A stretch of 64,000 nucleotides of DNA from Fischerella sp. PCC 9605 (GCF_000517105.1 NZ_KI912154.1:321146-385145), one strand, 5' to 3'. Shown: positions 27,745 through 36,934, counted from the stretch's first letter. Numbers and translations are program-made. Notes: a model not told the origin generated them from the letters alone.

Positions 27745-29130
27745 TTATTTACTCTTTGCCATTGCTGTCATATTTTGAGGAATTCTTACCGTAAAAATTG
27801 TTCCAACCCCTACTTCACTTTCTACAGAGATTTCTCCTTGATGCAGTTCCAGGCACTTTTTCACCACAGCTAGCCCTAGTCCACTGCCAACAATCTTACC
27901 CACGTTGTTAGCACGATGAAAAGGTTCAAATAAATGCTGGAGAAATTCTGAAGGAATTCCTATTCCGGAATCTTTGACTTGGAAAAATATTGCATCTAGT
28001 TCACAACTGAGAATCAAAAAGATAGTTCCTTCTTGAGGAGAATATTTCATTGCATTTGATAGCAAATTGCTGAGAATTGAGTACAGCAAATTTTCGTCCA
28101 ATTTGGCATGGGTACAGCTACCTTGACTAATAAATTTAATAGTATGCTGCGGTTGATTGCAAAACTGGAGGTCTTCTATCAAATTTATACAAAATGCTTC
28201 TAAATCAATGAGTTCTGGATGAAATTCTAATTTGCCTGCTTCTGCTCTAGTTAGAGTGAGAATATCCGTCAGCAATTGATTCATTGACCTAGCTGAAGAT
28301 TGAATTCGATGCAGATTTTTGAGCTTCTTTTCTTTTGTCCACTGCTGTTCGCTTTGAGCCAACAATTGAGCCGATCCTAAAACAATACTCAAAGGCGTGC
28401 GAAACTCGTGAGAAACCATTGAGAAAAAGCGTAGCTTCAGTTCGCTGAGTTCTTTTTCTTGAGCTAATGTCCTTTGAGTGGCTTCCGCTTGCTGACGCTT
28501 AACTAATTGTTGATAAAGCAAAGCATAAACACCTAACAAAATACTAAAACTCAGCAAAGTGCCGAGGAATTCAATCAACATCCGGTTGCGGATATTCCTC
28601 TGGGAATGTCTAACCGAGATTTGCAATAACTGTTCTTCCCTAGTTTGCATTTGGGTCAGTGTTTCGCGGATTTCACTACGATTTTGGTTGCTTCGAGCAA
28701 CTAGGGTTTCTTGAAGAGTAAAAGTTGATTTACCTACTTCCTTGAGATTAATCGACTGTTTGGACAGTTCAACTCTTTGAGCTATTAGGAATCTTAGCCT
28801 CGCCAACTGCTGCTGTTGAGAATGGTCATTAGCTAATTGTTGCTGCAATTTTTTGACTTTGGCATCTAGGCTTTGCATTGCCTGATTGTAACGTTTGAGT
28901 TCTGAGCGCTCTCCATACAGAATATAGCCCCTACGTCCTGATTCTGCATCAGTCAGTGTCGCGAAAATATCAATCAGGCTTTTCATTGCCTCATGGGTAT
29001 GCTTCACTTTATTGCCACTCTCAATTAATTGAGTAGCGTTTTGGTAAGAAATAAAGCTGACTATACCCATTAATAACAAAGATAAGCCAAAGCCAGAGGC
29101 TATCCATTTCCCTTCCAGCGACCATTTCAT
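27745..29130 (-). CDS. Sensor histidine kinase with CHASE3-like sensor
   Basis: The 461 residues show a first membrane segment (about 9-29) and a periplasmic helical domain with LTDAESGRRGYILYGE (about 59-74), typical of CHASE3. A second membrane segment spans about 185-207. A coiled linker leads to HisKA with phospho-acceptor His241 in SMVSHEFRTPLS. The HATPase domain has N-box SNLLSNAMKYSP, DSGIGIP and GSGLGLAV. It should sense an extracytoplasmic or membrane signal and phosphorylate a partner regulator. The OmpR-type regulator gene starts 88 bp away, divergently, and is the obvious partner. Confidence 0.92.
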   Translation of the reverse strand: MKWSLEGKWIASGFGLSLLLMGIVSFISYQNATQLIESGNKVKHTHEAMKSLIDIFATLTDAESGRRGYILYGERSELKRYNQAMQSLDAKVKKLQQQLANDHSQQQQLARLRFLIAQRVELSKQSINLKEVGKSTFTLQETLVARSNQNRSEIRETLTQMQTREEQLLQISVRHSQRNIRNRMLIEFLGTLLSFSILLGVYALLYQQLVKRQQAEATQRTLAQEKELSELKLRFFSMVSHEFRTPLSIVLGSAQLLAQSEQQWTKEKKLKNLHRIQSSARSMNQLLTDILTLTRAEAGKLEFHPELIDLEAFCINLIEDLQFCNQPQHTIKFISQGSCTHAKLDENLLYSILSNLLSNAMKYSPQEGTIFLILSCELDAIFFQVKDSGIGIPSEFLQHLFEPFHRANNVGKIVGSGLGLAVVKKCLELHQGEISVESEVGVGTIFTVRIPQNMTAMAKSK

Positions 29131-29218
29131 AGAAAATAATTTTAGTTAATCGTTTGAACTCGGCATCGTTTGTTATAAAAAACCTTACATTAAAGTTAAT
29201 TCAAAAATATTTCTGACA

Positions 29219-29896
29219 ATGCGTATCTTGGTAGTTGAAGATGATGTCCAGCTAGCAGAGATGCTGATGGAAGCTCTTACTGACCGTCAATATATGGTGG
29301 ATGTAGCTCAAGATGGGGAAGAAGCATGGGATTTTGTCAATGGGTTGGAATATGACTTAGTGGTGCTAGATATTACCTTACCCAAGTTAAACGGTATAAG
29401 TTTTTGCCAACGCTTGCGATCGCGCAATAGTACACTACCTGTTCTCATGTTAACAGCACGCGACACCCTTACTGACAAAGTTACCGGGTTGGATGCTGGG
29501 GCTGATGACTATATGGTCAAACCTTTTGAAATGCCAGAGCTAATGGCTCGCATTCGCGCATTGTTGCGTCGCAATAGCGCCGCAGCTTCTTCCCCAGACC
29601 TCAGTTGGGGTAATCTGCATTTAAATCCCACCACTTATGAAGTTACCTATGCTGACCAACCTCTACACCTGACAGCAAAAGAATTTGCCCTCCTAGAACT
29701 AATGGTTTCTAGCGGTCGCCGGGTATTAAGTCGAGCCGGGATGATTGAGCGCATCTGGTCACTGGATGACCCACCCAGTGAAGAAACTGTTAAATCTCAC
29801 ATCAAAAGTTTACGACATAAACTAAGAGAGGCAGGTGCTCCTGATGGTTTGATAGAGACAGTTCATGGATTGGGCTATCGCCTCAAGCAGCTTTAG
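29219..29896 (+). CDS. OmpR/PhoB-family response regulator
   Basis: This 225-residue protein has a receiver domain with EDD at 7-9, the phospho-accepting Asp51 in VVLDITLP, a conserved MLTARD and the KPFEMPEL lysine. A winged-helix DNA-binding domain follows (about 128-223) with SEETVKSHIKSLRHKL as the recognition region and a GLGYRL ending. It should bind promoters after phosphorylation by the divergent CHASE3 kinase. The 88-bp shared intergenic region is a plausible autoregulated operator. Target genes unknown. Confidence 0.93.
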   Translation: MRILVVEDDVQLAEMLMEALTDRQYMVDVAQDGEEAWDFVNGLEYDLVVLDITLPKLNGISFCQRLRSRNSTLPVLMLTARDTLTDKVTGLDAGADDYMVKPFEMPELMARIRALLRRNSAAASSPDLSWGNLHLNPTTYEVTYADQPLHLTAKEFALLELMVSSGRRVLSRAGMIERIWSLDDPPSEETVKSHIKSLRHKLREAGAPDGLIETVHGLGYRLKQL

Positions 29897-30123
29897 GAAA
29901 TTCCCGATTTCTACCCAATTTTTGTCCCTTATCTCCACAACCGATTGTTAGACTCCCATTTAAAATAACTCCTTGACACCATGCTTTCTCCAAACCGATT
30001 TAATAATTTGGTTTGGAGAATTTTAATTTTGACATAAATTTCTTTAAAAATATAATATTAATAATTTTATCAAAGTAGCTCTCTACAACAATAGAGTTTT
30101 TGACCTGAAGCTGATATTGAACT

Positions 30124-30156
30124 ACCCGATTTTTACCCGATTTTTACCCGATTTTT
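30124..30156. repeat. Three tandem copies of an 11-mer
   Basis: ACCCGATTTTT is repeated three times head to tail at 30124-30156, in the 330-bp gap after the response regulator gene. The rest of the gap is AT-rich, with a GGTTTGGAGAA-type echo of CTCCAAACC near 29992-30020 that could form a weak hairpin. Confidence 0.75.
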
Positions 30157-30225
30157 TGACTTCTAAGATGTAACATTCCCAAAGAGTCAATTTCGGAAGA
30201 TTATTTTAGTTTTGGGTCAATTTAT

Positions 30226-30447
30226 ATGTCTCATTTTTCAGTAAATATTTCCAACATCGTTCTTACTAATGAGCAGTATCTCAAACTCAAAGTCTATGCA
30301 GAAAACCATAAAATATCAGTTCACGAAGCAATTCGGTTGCTTATTGATTCTATTCCAGAACACTCTAAAACTAGTAAAAATTTAGGTAAAAACCATCCCT
30401 TTATATTTTCCAGAAGGTTTTTGCAATTTTTTTTTGATACTCAATAA
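30226..30447 (+). CDS. Small hypothetical protein
   Basis: A 73-codon frame with ATG start. The first 45 residues (NIVLTNEQYLKLKVYAENHK, then ISVHEAIRLLIDSI) have the strand-helix-helix look of a ribbon-helix-helix DNA-binding fold. The last 25 are basic and aromatic. There is no close Shine-Dalgarno. Family membership could not be confirmed, and it might be non-coding. Confidence 0.35.
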   Translation: MSHFSVNISNIVLTNEQYLKLKVYAENHKISVHEAIRLLIDSIPEHSKTSKNLGKNHPFIFSRRFLQFFFDTQ

Positions 30448-30536
30448 TTTTAATTTTAGTGGAAATAATGCTTTAATAAACTTTGTAATTTGACGCTCTG
30501 GGTACATCTTGTTCATTATTTGCAGGTTGAAATTTA

Positions 30537-31985
30537 ATGATGAATACTCTTGACCCTTTGAGTTTAGTTAAGTCTCTAGAAAACTCTGCTCCAGAAATGC
30601 AAAATTCTCAACCTAATTACGCATTAATTTCAATTCACGGCGACCCTACAGCTGAAATTGGCAAAGAAGGAGCAGGTGGACAAAATATCTACGTGCGTGA
30701 ATTGGGATTGGCATTAGCAAAACAGGGATGTCAGGTTGATATTTTTACCCGACGCGAACACCCCAACCAAGAAAAAATTGTGGAACTAGCACCCAGGTGT
30801 CGCACAATTCGTTTGAGTGCAGGGCCAGCAAAATTCATTCCCAGAAATGAGTTATTTGAACATCTACCAGAATTTGTGGAAGCTTGGCTTGATTTTAAAC
30901 AACTAACGGGGCGCAACTATGCACTGATTCATACTAATTACTGGCTTTCTGGTTGGGTAGGACTGAAACTTAAATCTCAACTGGGATTTCCCCAAATCCA
31001 TACCTATCATTCTATAGGGGCTATTAAATACCGTGATGTGGAAAACCCACCACAGATTGCTTCGATTCGCCATCATGTAGAGAGGGCAATTTTAGAGCAA
31101 GCAGATTGTGTAATCGCCACCAGCCCCCAAGAAGCAGAAGATTTGCGTCAGTTTATTTCACAACACGGGCGCATCAAAGTAATTCCTTGCGGCATTAATA
31201 CCGAACACTTTAGTTCTGTGAGCAAGGAAGTTGCTCGTCAAAAGTTGGGAATTGCCCCAGATTCTCAAATAATCATGTACGTAGGACGCTTTGACCCCCG
31301 CAAGGGAGTTGAAACCCTAGTAAAAGCCTGCACCTATTTGCCTGATCCATTTAAACTCTATCTAGTTGGTGGTAGTCGTGAAGATGCAGCAGACTTTCAA
31401 GAACAACAACGCATTCAAACCCTGGTAAAAAAACTGGAATTGGAAGCAGTTACGGTTTTTACAGGGCGTATATCCCAACAAATTTTACCTACTTACTATG
31501 CCGCAGGGGATGTTTGCGTTGTACCGAGTTACTACGAACCTTTTGGTTTAGTTGCGATTGAAGCAATGGCAGCAGGAACGCCTGTAATTGCTAGCGAAGT
31601 GGGAGGATTGCAACATACAGTGGTGCATGGTGAAACCGGACTGTTGGTTCCTCCCTACAACGCCAATGCTTTGGCGATCGCGATTCGGAATCTGTTGGAA
31701 GATCCTACTGTTCGGCAGTGCTATGGCAATGCTGCACGCAATTGGGTTCAGTCTCGTTTCAGCACTCAGGCAGTCACTGCCCAAATTTACGAACTCTACC
31801 AATCTTTAACACTCGGTACGTTTGTTCAAGAAATAATTCAAACTAAAAAGTTAACTCCGACCTTGGAAAGACAAATCCAAACTTTGTTGAAATCAAATGC
31901 TTTGAAATCTAGTGAAATTAAGACTCTAGAAAAATTAATTGACTCATTCTCTAACGACACTGCACAGTGGCTGAATGCAAAGTAA
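30537..31985 (+). CDS. spsA: Sucrose-phosphate synthase-like glycosyltransferase (GT4)
   Basis: The 482 residues open with a GT-B acceptor domain carrying ISIHGDPTAEIGKEGAGGQN, the substrate loop typical of sucrose-phosphate and sucrose synthases. The donor domain has YVGRFDPRKGVETLVKA and EPFGLVAIEAMAAGTPV. The reaction would be UDP- or ADP-glucose plus fructose-6-phosphate to sucrose-6-phosphate. The presence of a sucrose-phosphatase gene two genes downstream on the same strand supports this. The last 60 residues form a helical extension beyond the catalytic fold. No phosphatase domain is fused, unlike SPS of some unicellular strains. It could be another GT4 with related specificity. Confidence 0.75.
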   Translation: MMNTLDPLSLVKSLENSAPEMQNSQPNYALISIHGDPTAEIGKEGAGGQNIYVRELGLALAKQGCQVDIFTRREHPNQEKIVELAPRCRTIRLSAGPAKFIPRNELFEHLPEFVEAWLDFKQLTGRNYALIHTNYWLSGWVGLKLKSQLGFPQIHTYHSIGAIKYRDVENPPQIASIRHHVERAILEQADCVIATSPQEAEDLRQFISQHGRIKVIPCGINTEHFSSVSKEVARQKLGIAPDSQIIMYVGRFDPRKGVETLVKACTYLPDPFKLYLVGGSREDAADFQEQQRIQTLVKKLELEAVTVFTGRISQQILPTYYAAGDVCVVPSYYEPFGLVAIEAMAAGTPVIASEVGGLQHTVVHGETGLLVPPYNANALAIAIRNLLEDPTVRQCYGNAARNWVQSRFSTQAVTAQIYELYQSLTLGTFVQEIIQTKKLTPTLERQIQTLLKSNALKSSEIKTLEKLIDSFSNDTAQWLNAK

Positions 31986-32086
31986 AAAGCATCTACAATC
32001 GCTTGAATTGAGTCAAATTTATCAGTTCCAAAATCAAATGTGAATGAAATGGTAGTTAATTTTAATGCCTAAAGGAGGCAAATGCT

Positions 32087-32443
32087 GTGATGGAGATAGA
32101 GGAAAACAAACATACAACCCAGGATGGAAATACTGTTATTGTCTTAAAACCTAAAGAGCGGCTAGACATTACCACATCTTGGCAATTTCGGATGAGATTA
32201 CAAGAATGTTTTTCTCAACACAGTTGCCATCTAGTTGTAAATCTTGATCGAGTAATTTTTATTGACAGCACTGGGCTGACTTCGTTGGTGGCTGGAATGC
32301 GGGATGCTCAGAAAGCCAAGGGCAGTTTTCGCATTTGCAATCTACACCCAGAAATCAAATTAGTAACAATGATGGATACGGGGTTGAAAAATTGTGAAAC
32401 TGAAGAAGAAGCTTTAAAAATTCTACTTAAACTGTATTCTTAG
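32087..32443 (+). CDS. STAS-domain anti-sigma factor antagonist
   Basis: This 118-residue single-domain protein has the SpoIIAA-type core: VIVLKPKERLDITT at the start, then VVNLDRVIFIDSTGLTSLVA. The serine of DSTGL is the usual phosphorylation site controlling binding to an anti-sigma kinase. A strong ribosome site AAAGGAGG at 32071-32078 serves GTG 32087 or ATG 32090. It lies between two sucrose genes on the same strand, an unexpected place for a partner-switching regulator. No cognate kinase is in the window. Confidence 0.88.
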   Translation: MMEIEENKHTTQDGNTVIVLKPKERLDITTSWQFRMRLQECFSQHSCHLVVNLDRVIFIDSTGLTSLVAGMRDAQKAKGSFRICNLHPEIKLVTMMDTGLKNCETEEEALKILLKLYS

Positions 32444-32595
32444 CTGATATTTTTGAAGATATTACGGATTTTTTCTGAAGGTTAATTATATTAATAAAGG
32501 AATAATTATACTCCCTGTATTTAAATCTAGAGATTTAAATTTATTCAGATTGTTTAAATTTACTCTTAACATTTTTTCAGTGAGAAAAACTAAAC

Positions 32596-33348
32596 ATGAA
32601 ACTGCTCATAGTTATTGACTTGGACAATACTTTAGTCGAGAATAATCAAGCTAACGCCGCTTTAAATCAACGGTTGGAAGCCATACACAATCAGATTTAC
32701 TTAGTCTATGTTACTAGCCACTCTTATGCTTCTAGCCATAAGCTAATAGCACAAGCAAAGCTTTTAAAACCAGATTTCTTAATTACTAGTGTAGGTAGTG
32801 AAATTTATCAACAGGGTGCTTTTTTAGAACAGGATTGGGCAAACTACATTTCAAAAGATTGGAATAGGGATAGAGTTTGGTCTGTTGCCAGCGAATTTTC
32901 TGAACTGAAACTCCAACCCGAAAGCGAACAAACACCTTGGAAGTTAAGCTTTTGGTTGGATATGGCTGCGTCACTTGATGTCATTAATGATGTGCGAAAT
33001 TTATTAAAATTTGCTGGATTGTCGGCTCAGGTAATTTTCAGCAATGGGCGAGATGTTGATATCGTACCCCAGAGCAGTAACAAAGGTAACGCTACTGTCT
33101 ATCTTCAACAATTGCTACAAGTACAACCGAATGCAACCATTATCTGTGGAGGTTCTGGGAATGACATTAGTCTATTTCAACTATCATCACCTGGGATTAT
33201 CGTTGGCAATGCCCAGACAGAACTTCTTTGGTGGTATTACAACACGCGTTACCCTCGGCACTATCTAACTCATTACCCTTATGCTGTAGGCATTCTCGAA
33301 GGATTTATCTACTTTGATGTGTTACCGTTTTCACAGTATAGATACTAG
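32596..33348 (+). CDS. sppA: Sucrose-phosphate phosphatase (HAD superfamily)
   Basis: The 250-residue protein begins MKLLIVIDLDNTLVENN, the HAD motif I (DxDxT/V), whose first Asp is the nucleophile. TSVGSEIY near 65, SNGRDVDIVPQ near 150 and CGGSGNDISLFQ near 195 match the C2B cap and motif IV of the sucrose-phosphatase branch. It would release sucrose from sucrose-6-phosphate made by the upstream GT4 enzyme. The length matches cyanobacterial SPP (about 245-260). Sucrose serves as an osmolyte and, in filamentous strains, as transported carbon. Confidence 0.8.
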   Translation: MKLLIVIDLDNTLVENNQANAALNQRLEAIHNQIYLVYVTSHSYASSHKLIAQAKLLKPDFLITSVGSEIYQQGAFLEQDWANYISKDWNRDRVWSVASEFSELKLQPESEQTPWKLSFWLDMAASLDVINDVRNLLKFAGLSAQVIFSNGRDVDIVPQSSNKGNATVYLQQLLQVQPNATIICGGSGNDISLFQLSSPGIIVGNAQTELLWWYYNTRYPRHYLTHYPYAVGILEGFIYFDVLPFSQYRY

Positions 33349-33350
33349 AT

Positions 33351-33665
33351 ATGGAAGGGAAAATTTATCAGGAAGTTGATAGATTTTTTCCCAGTTCAAA
33401 AACCTGTCATGTGTGCCTTAATCAAGTTGATAGTTTACCGCTAGATATAAGATTTTAGACTTGCGAAAATTGCCAAACTAAGCATGATAGGGACATCAAC
33501 GCAGCTATTAACCTCAGAGATGAGGGACTACGAATTTTGACCTCTGGAACGGGGGATAAAGCCTGCCGCCCAGATGTAAGTCGGAGTAAGGGAGGACGAA
33601 AGAAATCCACTACTGCGCTTTCTGTTGGACAGGAAGCCTACATCGACCTCTTCGCGGCGATGTAG
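33351..33665 (+). pseudogene. IS200/IS605 TnpB C-terminal remnant
   Basis: A 105-codon frame encodes the end of a TnpB protein. It has the zinc-finger pair CHVCLNQ and, after an internal TAG, TCENCQTKHDRD, followed by INAAINLRDEGL, the last RuvC block. A GTGDKACRPD tail typical of this group follows. The TAG sits where tryptophan is usual (RFW-TCENC). Nothing resembling the N-terminal 300 residues precedes it. It starts 2 bp after the sucrose-phosphatase stop. Confidence 0.8.
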
Positions 33666-33788
33666 GTAGTTCACTTTTGACAAAAAATGTGACTTAAACT
33701 CATGTTCCAAGTTGCCGAATCTGCTCGCACTCTCTACCTCAAAAAATAACTTTTCAAGCGAGGAAATGCTCAAAAGTGGCTTGGCTTA

Positions 33789-34022
33789 CTAGCGAGCCAA
33801 TCTAGTAATCATCCCGATGAGACACATCACACCACTCAAGGCAATGCTGATGAGTATCATAGTTGCAACAGGGAAATAGAAGGTAAATCCAGGACGCTCA
33901 ATTTTAATATCTCCTGGTAAATTGCCTAACCAACTTAACTTATCTGCAAACAGCCAGATCACAAGACCAACAATTACTAAAACTACGCCCAGACTAACAA
34001 TTAATTTGCCGATATTCTCCAT
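33789..34022 (-). CDS. DUF2905 small membrane protein
   Basis: The 77-residue protein has two hydrophobic helices (about 5-25 and 48-70). Between them is the loop LSWLGNLPGDIKIERPGFTF, the signature of DUF2905. The family is widespread in cyanobacteria and other bacteria, with no known function. The length equals the family norm. It sits 15 bp downstream of the next hypothetical gene on the same strand. Confidence 0.85.
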   Translation of the reverse strand: MENIGKLIVSLGVVLVIVGLVIWLFADKLSWLGNLPGDIKIERPGFTFYFPVATMILISIALSGVMCLIGMITRLAR

Positions 34023-34037
34023 GTTTAAGAATCAAAC

Positions 34038-34331
34038 TCACCCTTCTAAGATTTGGCAAATTTTTTCTAAAGTTGCATCCTCCAAAAGGATACGTCTATA
34101 AACCAGAGGTGGTGGTGTCCAAGGTTCTGGTTGCAGTTTCGCTACCATTAGCGGAGGAATAAAGATAGCAGACATCCATCTAAAATAGGTTGGCAATATC
34201 TTAGCAATGATTGGAGTCAACAGTTGGGTGACAGCATCAGCTGCGTGTTTTACCACCACAACTTGTTCTTGAATAGCGCGATGGGCAACTAGATGGTGAT
34301 TCTCGTAATTGCAGAAAATTCCGGTTCTCAT
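34038..34331 (-). CDS. Hypothetical protein
   Basis: The frame encodes 97 residues from MRTGIFCNYENHH. An earlier in-frame ATG at 34379 would overlap the preceding gene and adds only residues that look like its shadow. No motif is recognised. The middle is moderately hydrophobic (TPIIAKILPTYFRWMSAIFI) and the end is ordinary globular sequence. It follows the 111-residue hypothetical gene by 17 bp and precedes the DUF2905 gene by 15 bp, so the three may be co-transcribed. Confidence 0.5.
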   Translation of the reverse strand: MRTGIFCNYENHHLVAHRAIQEQVVVVKHAADAVTQLLTPIIAKILPTYFRWMSAIFIPPLMVAKLQPEPWTPPPLVYRRILLEDATLEKICQILEG

Positions 34332-34348
34332 TGCGATCGCTATTATTT

Positions 34349-34684
34349 CTACATTGCAACCCAGTGCAAGTCTAACCACAAGCGTGGATCTGCTTGCTTG
34401 ATTTTCGACATTGGATCGCGTAACAGTCGCGAGGCATTCAGGAAGACTACCTGAACCAACCCCATATTCTCTGCTACTTCTCGGAGTACTTCTTTGTGGG
34501 CTTGCACATAGGGCATCATTTTGTCAGAACAATAAATCCCTATGTATCGCAATCGTTTGGGAGGTCTTCCCCAGTAATTGGTGATGACTTTCACATAACA
34601 GTCATCCAACAATTCTCCGGATTTTGGGTAATACTTTTTGATTACCTTCACAAATTCTTTTGCCAAGATGTCTTCTCTAATCAT
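34349..34684 (-). CDS. Hypothetical protein
   Basis: A 111-residue globular protein starting MIREDILAKEFVKVIKKYYP. The frame extends 24 codons upstream to 34756, but that part is low-complexity and less protein-like. No family is recognised. Features are a YWGRPPKRLRYIGIYCSD stretch and an ending DPRLWLDLHWVAM. It leads a run of three small same-strand genes. Confidence 0.5.
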   Translation of the reverse strand: MIREDILAKEFVKVIKKYYPKSGELLDDCYVKVITNYWGRPPKRLRYIGIYCSDKMMPYVQAHKEVLREVAENMGLVQVVFLNASRLLRDPMSKIKQADPRLWLDLHWVAM

Positions 34685-34968
34685 GACAAAGCCTATTTCT
34701 GTAGGGTTTATCACATTATTAATATAGCATATATTTGTTATATAAACATGACTCAATATTAGAAAAATGCTAAATATTATCTAATTTTACTTTGGATATA
34801 TACAAATCTTTTGATAGCAAAGTTGCTTCTATTTTTAGATAGAAAATCAAAAAGTATATAAGTTTGTAGTGAGCACTACTTCAACGGAAATAACCAATGA
34901 AACTATAGCGCTCATTACAAACAGAACAACACACACTTATAAAAATTTTTATCCCTTATTTCTGTATC

Positions 34969-35280
34969 CTAACGAACATTGCGCTCAGACACTAAAACTT
35001 CAGCTACCAAATGTGGCAGATCTGTCAAATCAGTATATCCTTCTGAGCCACGAATAGGAGAGATAAATGTATAGTTAGGATCGCATTCTCCCGTATCATA
35101 AACTTGGATATACCACCGATCGGGAAATCCTTCTACTGCTAGTTCTACAATGTACCAACTTTGACCGATTAGACGAGAGTTAACAATTACAAACCACTCT
35201 CTGTTTTCTTCTAAAACGTTCCACTCAGCCATGAGAAACTCTAACGCAATTTGTCCTGCGTCAGTTGCAGTCAATAGCAT
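34969..35280 (-). CDS. Hypothetical protein
   Basis: The 103-residue acidic protein MLLTATDAGQIALEFLMAEW has a centre reading SWYIVELAVEGFPDRWYIQV, consistent with an antiparallel sheet. It has neither signal peptide nor membrane span. It starts 2 bp after the stop of the 85-residue gene and is probably co-translated with it. It is likely a conserved cyanobacterial small protein, but the family is not recognised. Confidence 0.6.
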   Translation of the reverse strand: MLLTATDAGQIALEFLMAEWNVLEENREWFVIVNSRLIGQSWYIVELAVEGFPDRWYIQVYDTGECDPNYTFISPIRGSEGYTDLTDLPHLVAEVLVSERNVR

Positions 35281-35282
35281 AT

Positions 35283-35540
35283 TTACTCCTTATTTGGAAC
35301 TTCAGGATATAATCCCAGTTGCTTAGATAATTCGCGAGCAACATGAATTAAAAACTTTGCTCCATCTTCATTACCTTGATGTGCAAATACAGCTGCTACT
35401 TGTAGCATTGTCTGTATAAAGCCAGCATCAAGTAATTCTGAGTTGGCTTCTAAAATTTCTGGTTCCTGCCCATTGGGACAAGTGAGTAATTTATCAATTA
35501 AATCAAAATACAGATTTTGGCGTTCTTCCGTCATCATCAT
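35283..35540 (-). CDS. Hypothetical helical protein, CHAT/TPR-leader-like
   Basis: The 85 residues (LYFDLIDKLLTCPNGQEPEI, then LDAGFIQTMLQVAAVFAHQG) resemble the helical leader found at the N-terminus of many cyanobacterial CHAT- or TPR-repeat proteins. Here it stands alone. The function of that leader is not known. It is followed closely by the 103-residue hypothetical gene. The resemblance is from memory of the motif, not from a search. Confidence 0.55.
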   Translation of the reverse strand: MMMTEERQNLYFDLIDKLLTCPNGQEPEILEANSELLDAGFIQTMLQVAAVFAHQGNEDGAKFLIHVARELSKQLGLYPEVPNKE

Positions 35541-35558
35541 TTTTTTATGTTGAATTGC

Positions 35559-35996
35559 CTACTGCTCAATACTTTCATGCCACAGTCGCTCTAGCATCTC
35601 CACTTGTTGTTGAAAAATTTCAGCACGATAAACAAGATATCTGTCGTACAAAAAAAAGAAAATTCCCAGACATATTGGGAACAACAAAAAGAACCATTTC
35701 AAGAAATCGACAACTTTGTATAATTGAGCAGAAGTCAGTAAAGTATGGGGAAGTTTGATATCAAATATTTTGATACCAGCCGAATCTTGAGCAAAATTTT
35801 TACCTGCTAGTTCAAGAGGCAACGTGCTAGTATTTTGGCTGCCAGCATGAATTTCATTTACTTCACAGGCTAAATGCTGTATTTCTACTAGCTGCATATG
35901 TTGCTCCCAAACCACACTCAATACTACTAGCTCAGGTGAAAGCACGATTAAAGTTAGCAAACCAACCGTTAGAAACTTTAAAAGTTGTAGTCTCAT
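35559..35996 (-). CDS. Hypothetical two-span membrane protein
   Basis: The 145 residues have a hydrophobic N-terminal segment at about 5-30 and a second at about 93-116 (FLKWFFLLFPICLGIFFFLY). A polar, probably extracytoplasmic loop of about 60 residues lies between them, with a charged C-terminal tail in the cytoplasm. No family recognised. It precedes the 85- and 103-residue genes on the same strand (18 bp gap). Confidence 0.6.
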   Translation of the reverse strand: MRLQLLKFLTVGLLTLIVLSPELVVLSVVWEQHMQLVEIQHLACEVNEIHAGSQNTSTLPLELAGKNFAQDSAGIKIFDIKLPHTLLTSAQLYKVVDFLKWFFLLFPICLGIFFFLYDRYLVYRAEIFQQQVEMLERLWHESIEQ

Positions 35997-36000
35997 TTTG

Positions 36001-36747
36001 GCTCTTCCTTGCTAGGCAGTCTGCACCCTGTGAGACAGAAACTTTATTGGTAATTAAGGTATGAACACCCAAAAGTTAAGCCGTACCATACTCAGAAAGC
36101 ATCTTTTCACTTTGGGGATGAATTTGTGATGCTCGTACTTAACACAATTCCATCCCCATTTTTAGTCGGGCTAGAATTTTGAACTTGAACTTACGCATTT
36201 AAAGCCGCTCATGTCTTGCTTGATTTTGCTTACAATCGTGAGGGCTTAAGAAGTCCCCCCCTTTGCAGGGGGGGGTAGAGGGGAATCTCTGCGTAAATCC
36301 TATAGGTTTTATAGCAGCTGCCTTAGCTCAGAAGAGTTTTTCTGCGGCGGATCAAAATTATTAAACTAATTAAATTTGCACTCAAAGCTTGTAGTTCCTA
36401 TCTCAACAGTACTCAAAAAATTTTTTGGGGTATGGGTACTAGTATTTTTGGGGTGTAGGTACTCGCATTTTTGAAGTGGGGTGCTGGCATTGATGTACTC
36501 AGATAGAAAATAGGGTTGGGGGAATGGGGAACAGGGAATAGGAAATAGGAGGTAGATAAAATTTGGGTAAAAGTCAAAATAAAGATTAATTTTTTACTGA
36601 AAGAGATACATTTCATGAACTATAAAAATATAAATTAATCGTATAATATTATTGTTTTTTTTACATTGCATATGATATTAAAGATATTCTGAAAAATTCA
36701 GCAATAAATCAAGCTAATTTTTAAAATATTTAGTGATTAAACCAAAA
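36001..36747. other. Repeat-rich intergenic region
   Basis: No gene is supported. A C7/G7 hairpin lies at 36255-36275. Three imperfect copies of a 23-mer (TTTTTGGGGTATGGGTACTA at its core) run through 36422-36489. An open frame on the minus strand across this repeat is composition-driven and not a gene. Confidence 0.6.
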
Positions 36748-36866
36748 GGGACTTCCAAGAAATAAATTATCCCGTGAGGTGGGCATCCTGCCCGCCCCTG
36801 GGATGGGACGGGTGGGGACACCCATCCCACAAGAAAATTTGGGATATTTTTTTATTTGGAAGTCCC
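36748..36866. repeat. MITE-like element with 26-bp inverted ends
   Basis: The left end (GGGACTTCCAAGAAATAAAT, 36748-36773) matches the inverted right end (36841-36866) at 22 of 26 positions. AAAA flanks both sides as a possible target duplication. The 119-bp element holds a GC-rich centre and no coding frame. It sits about 70 bp upstream of the cysteine synthase gene, where it may influence the promoter or leader. Confidence 0.7.
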
Positions 36867-36934
36867 AAAAATAGTTAATAAATTCAATATCCATCCTCTA
36901 CTCTCTGTCACCCATATTTTTAGGAGTTATATTC

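Noticed and set aside
33528..33773. 81-codon minus-strand frame
   Set aside because: Shadow of the TnpB remnant, whose zinc-finger and RuvC residues are on the plus strand.
36422..36489. Possible CRISPR-like array (three 23-mers)
   Set aside because: Copies are directly adjacent without spacers and imperfect; it is a plain tandem repeat, and no cas gene is present.
36413..36616. 67-codon minus-strand frame
   Set aside because: Runs through a 23-mer tandem repeat; the composition explains the open frame.
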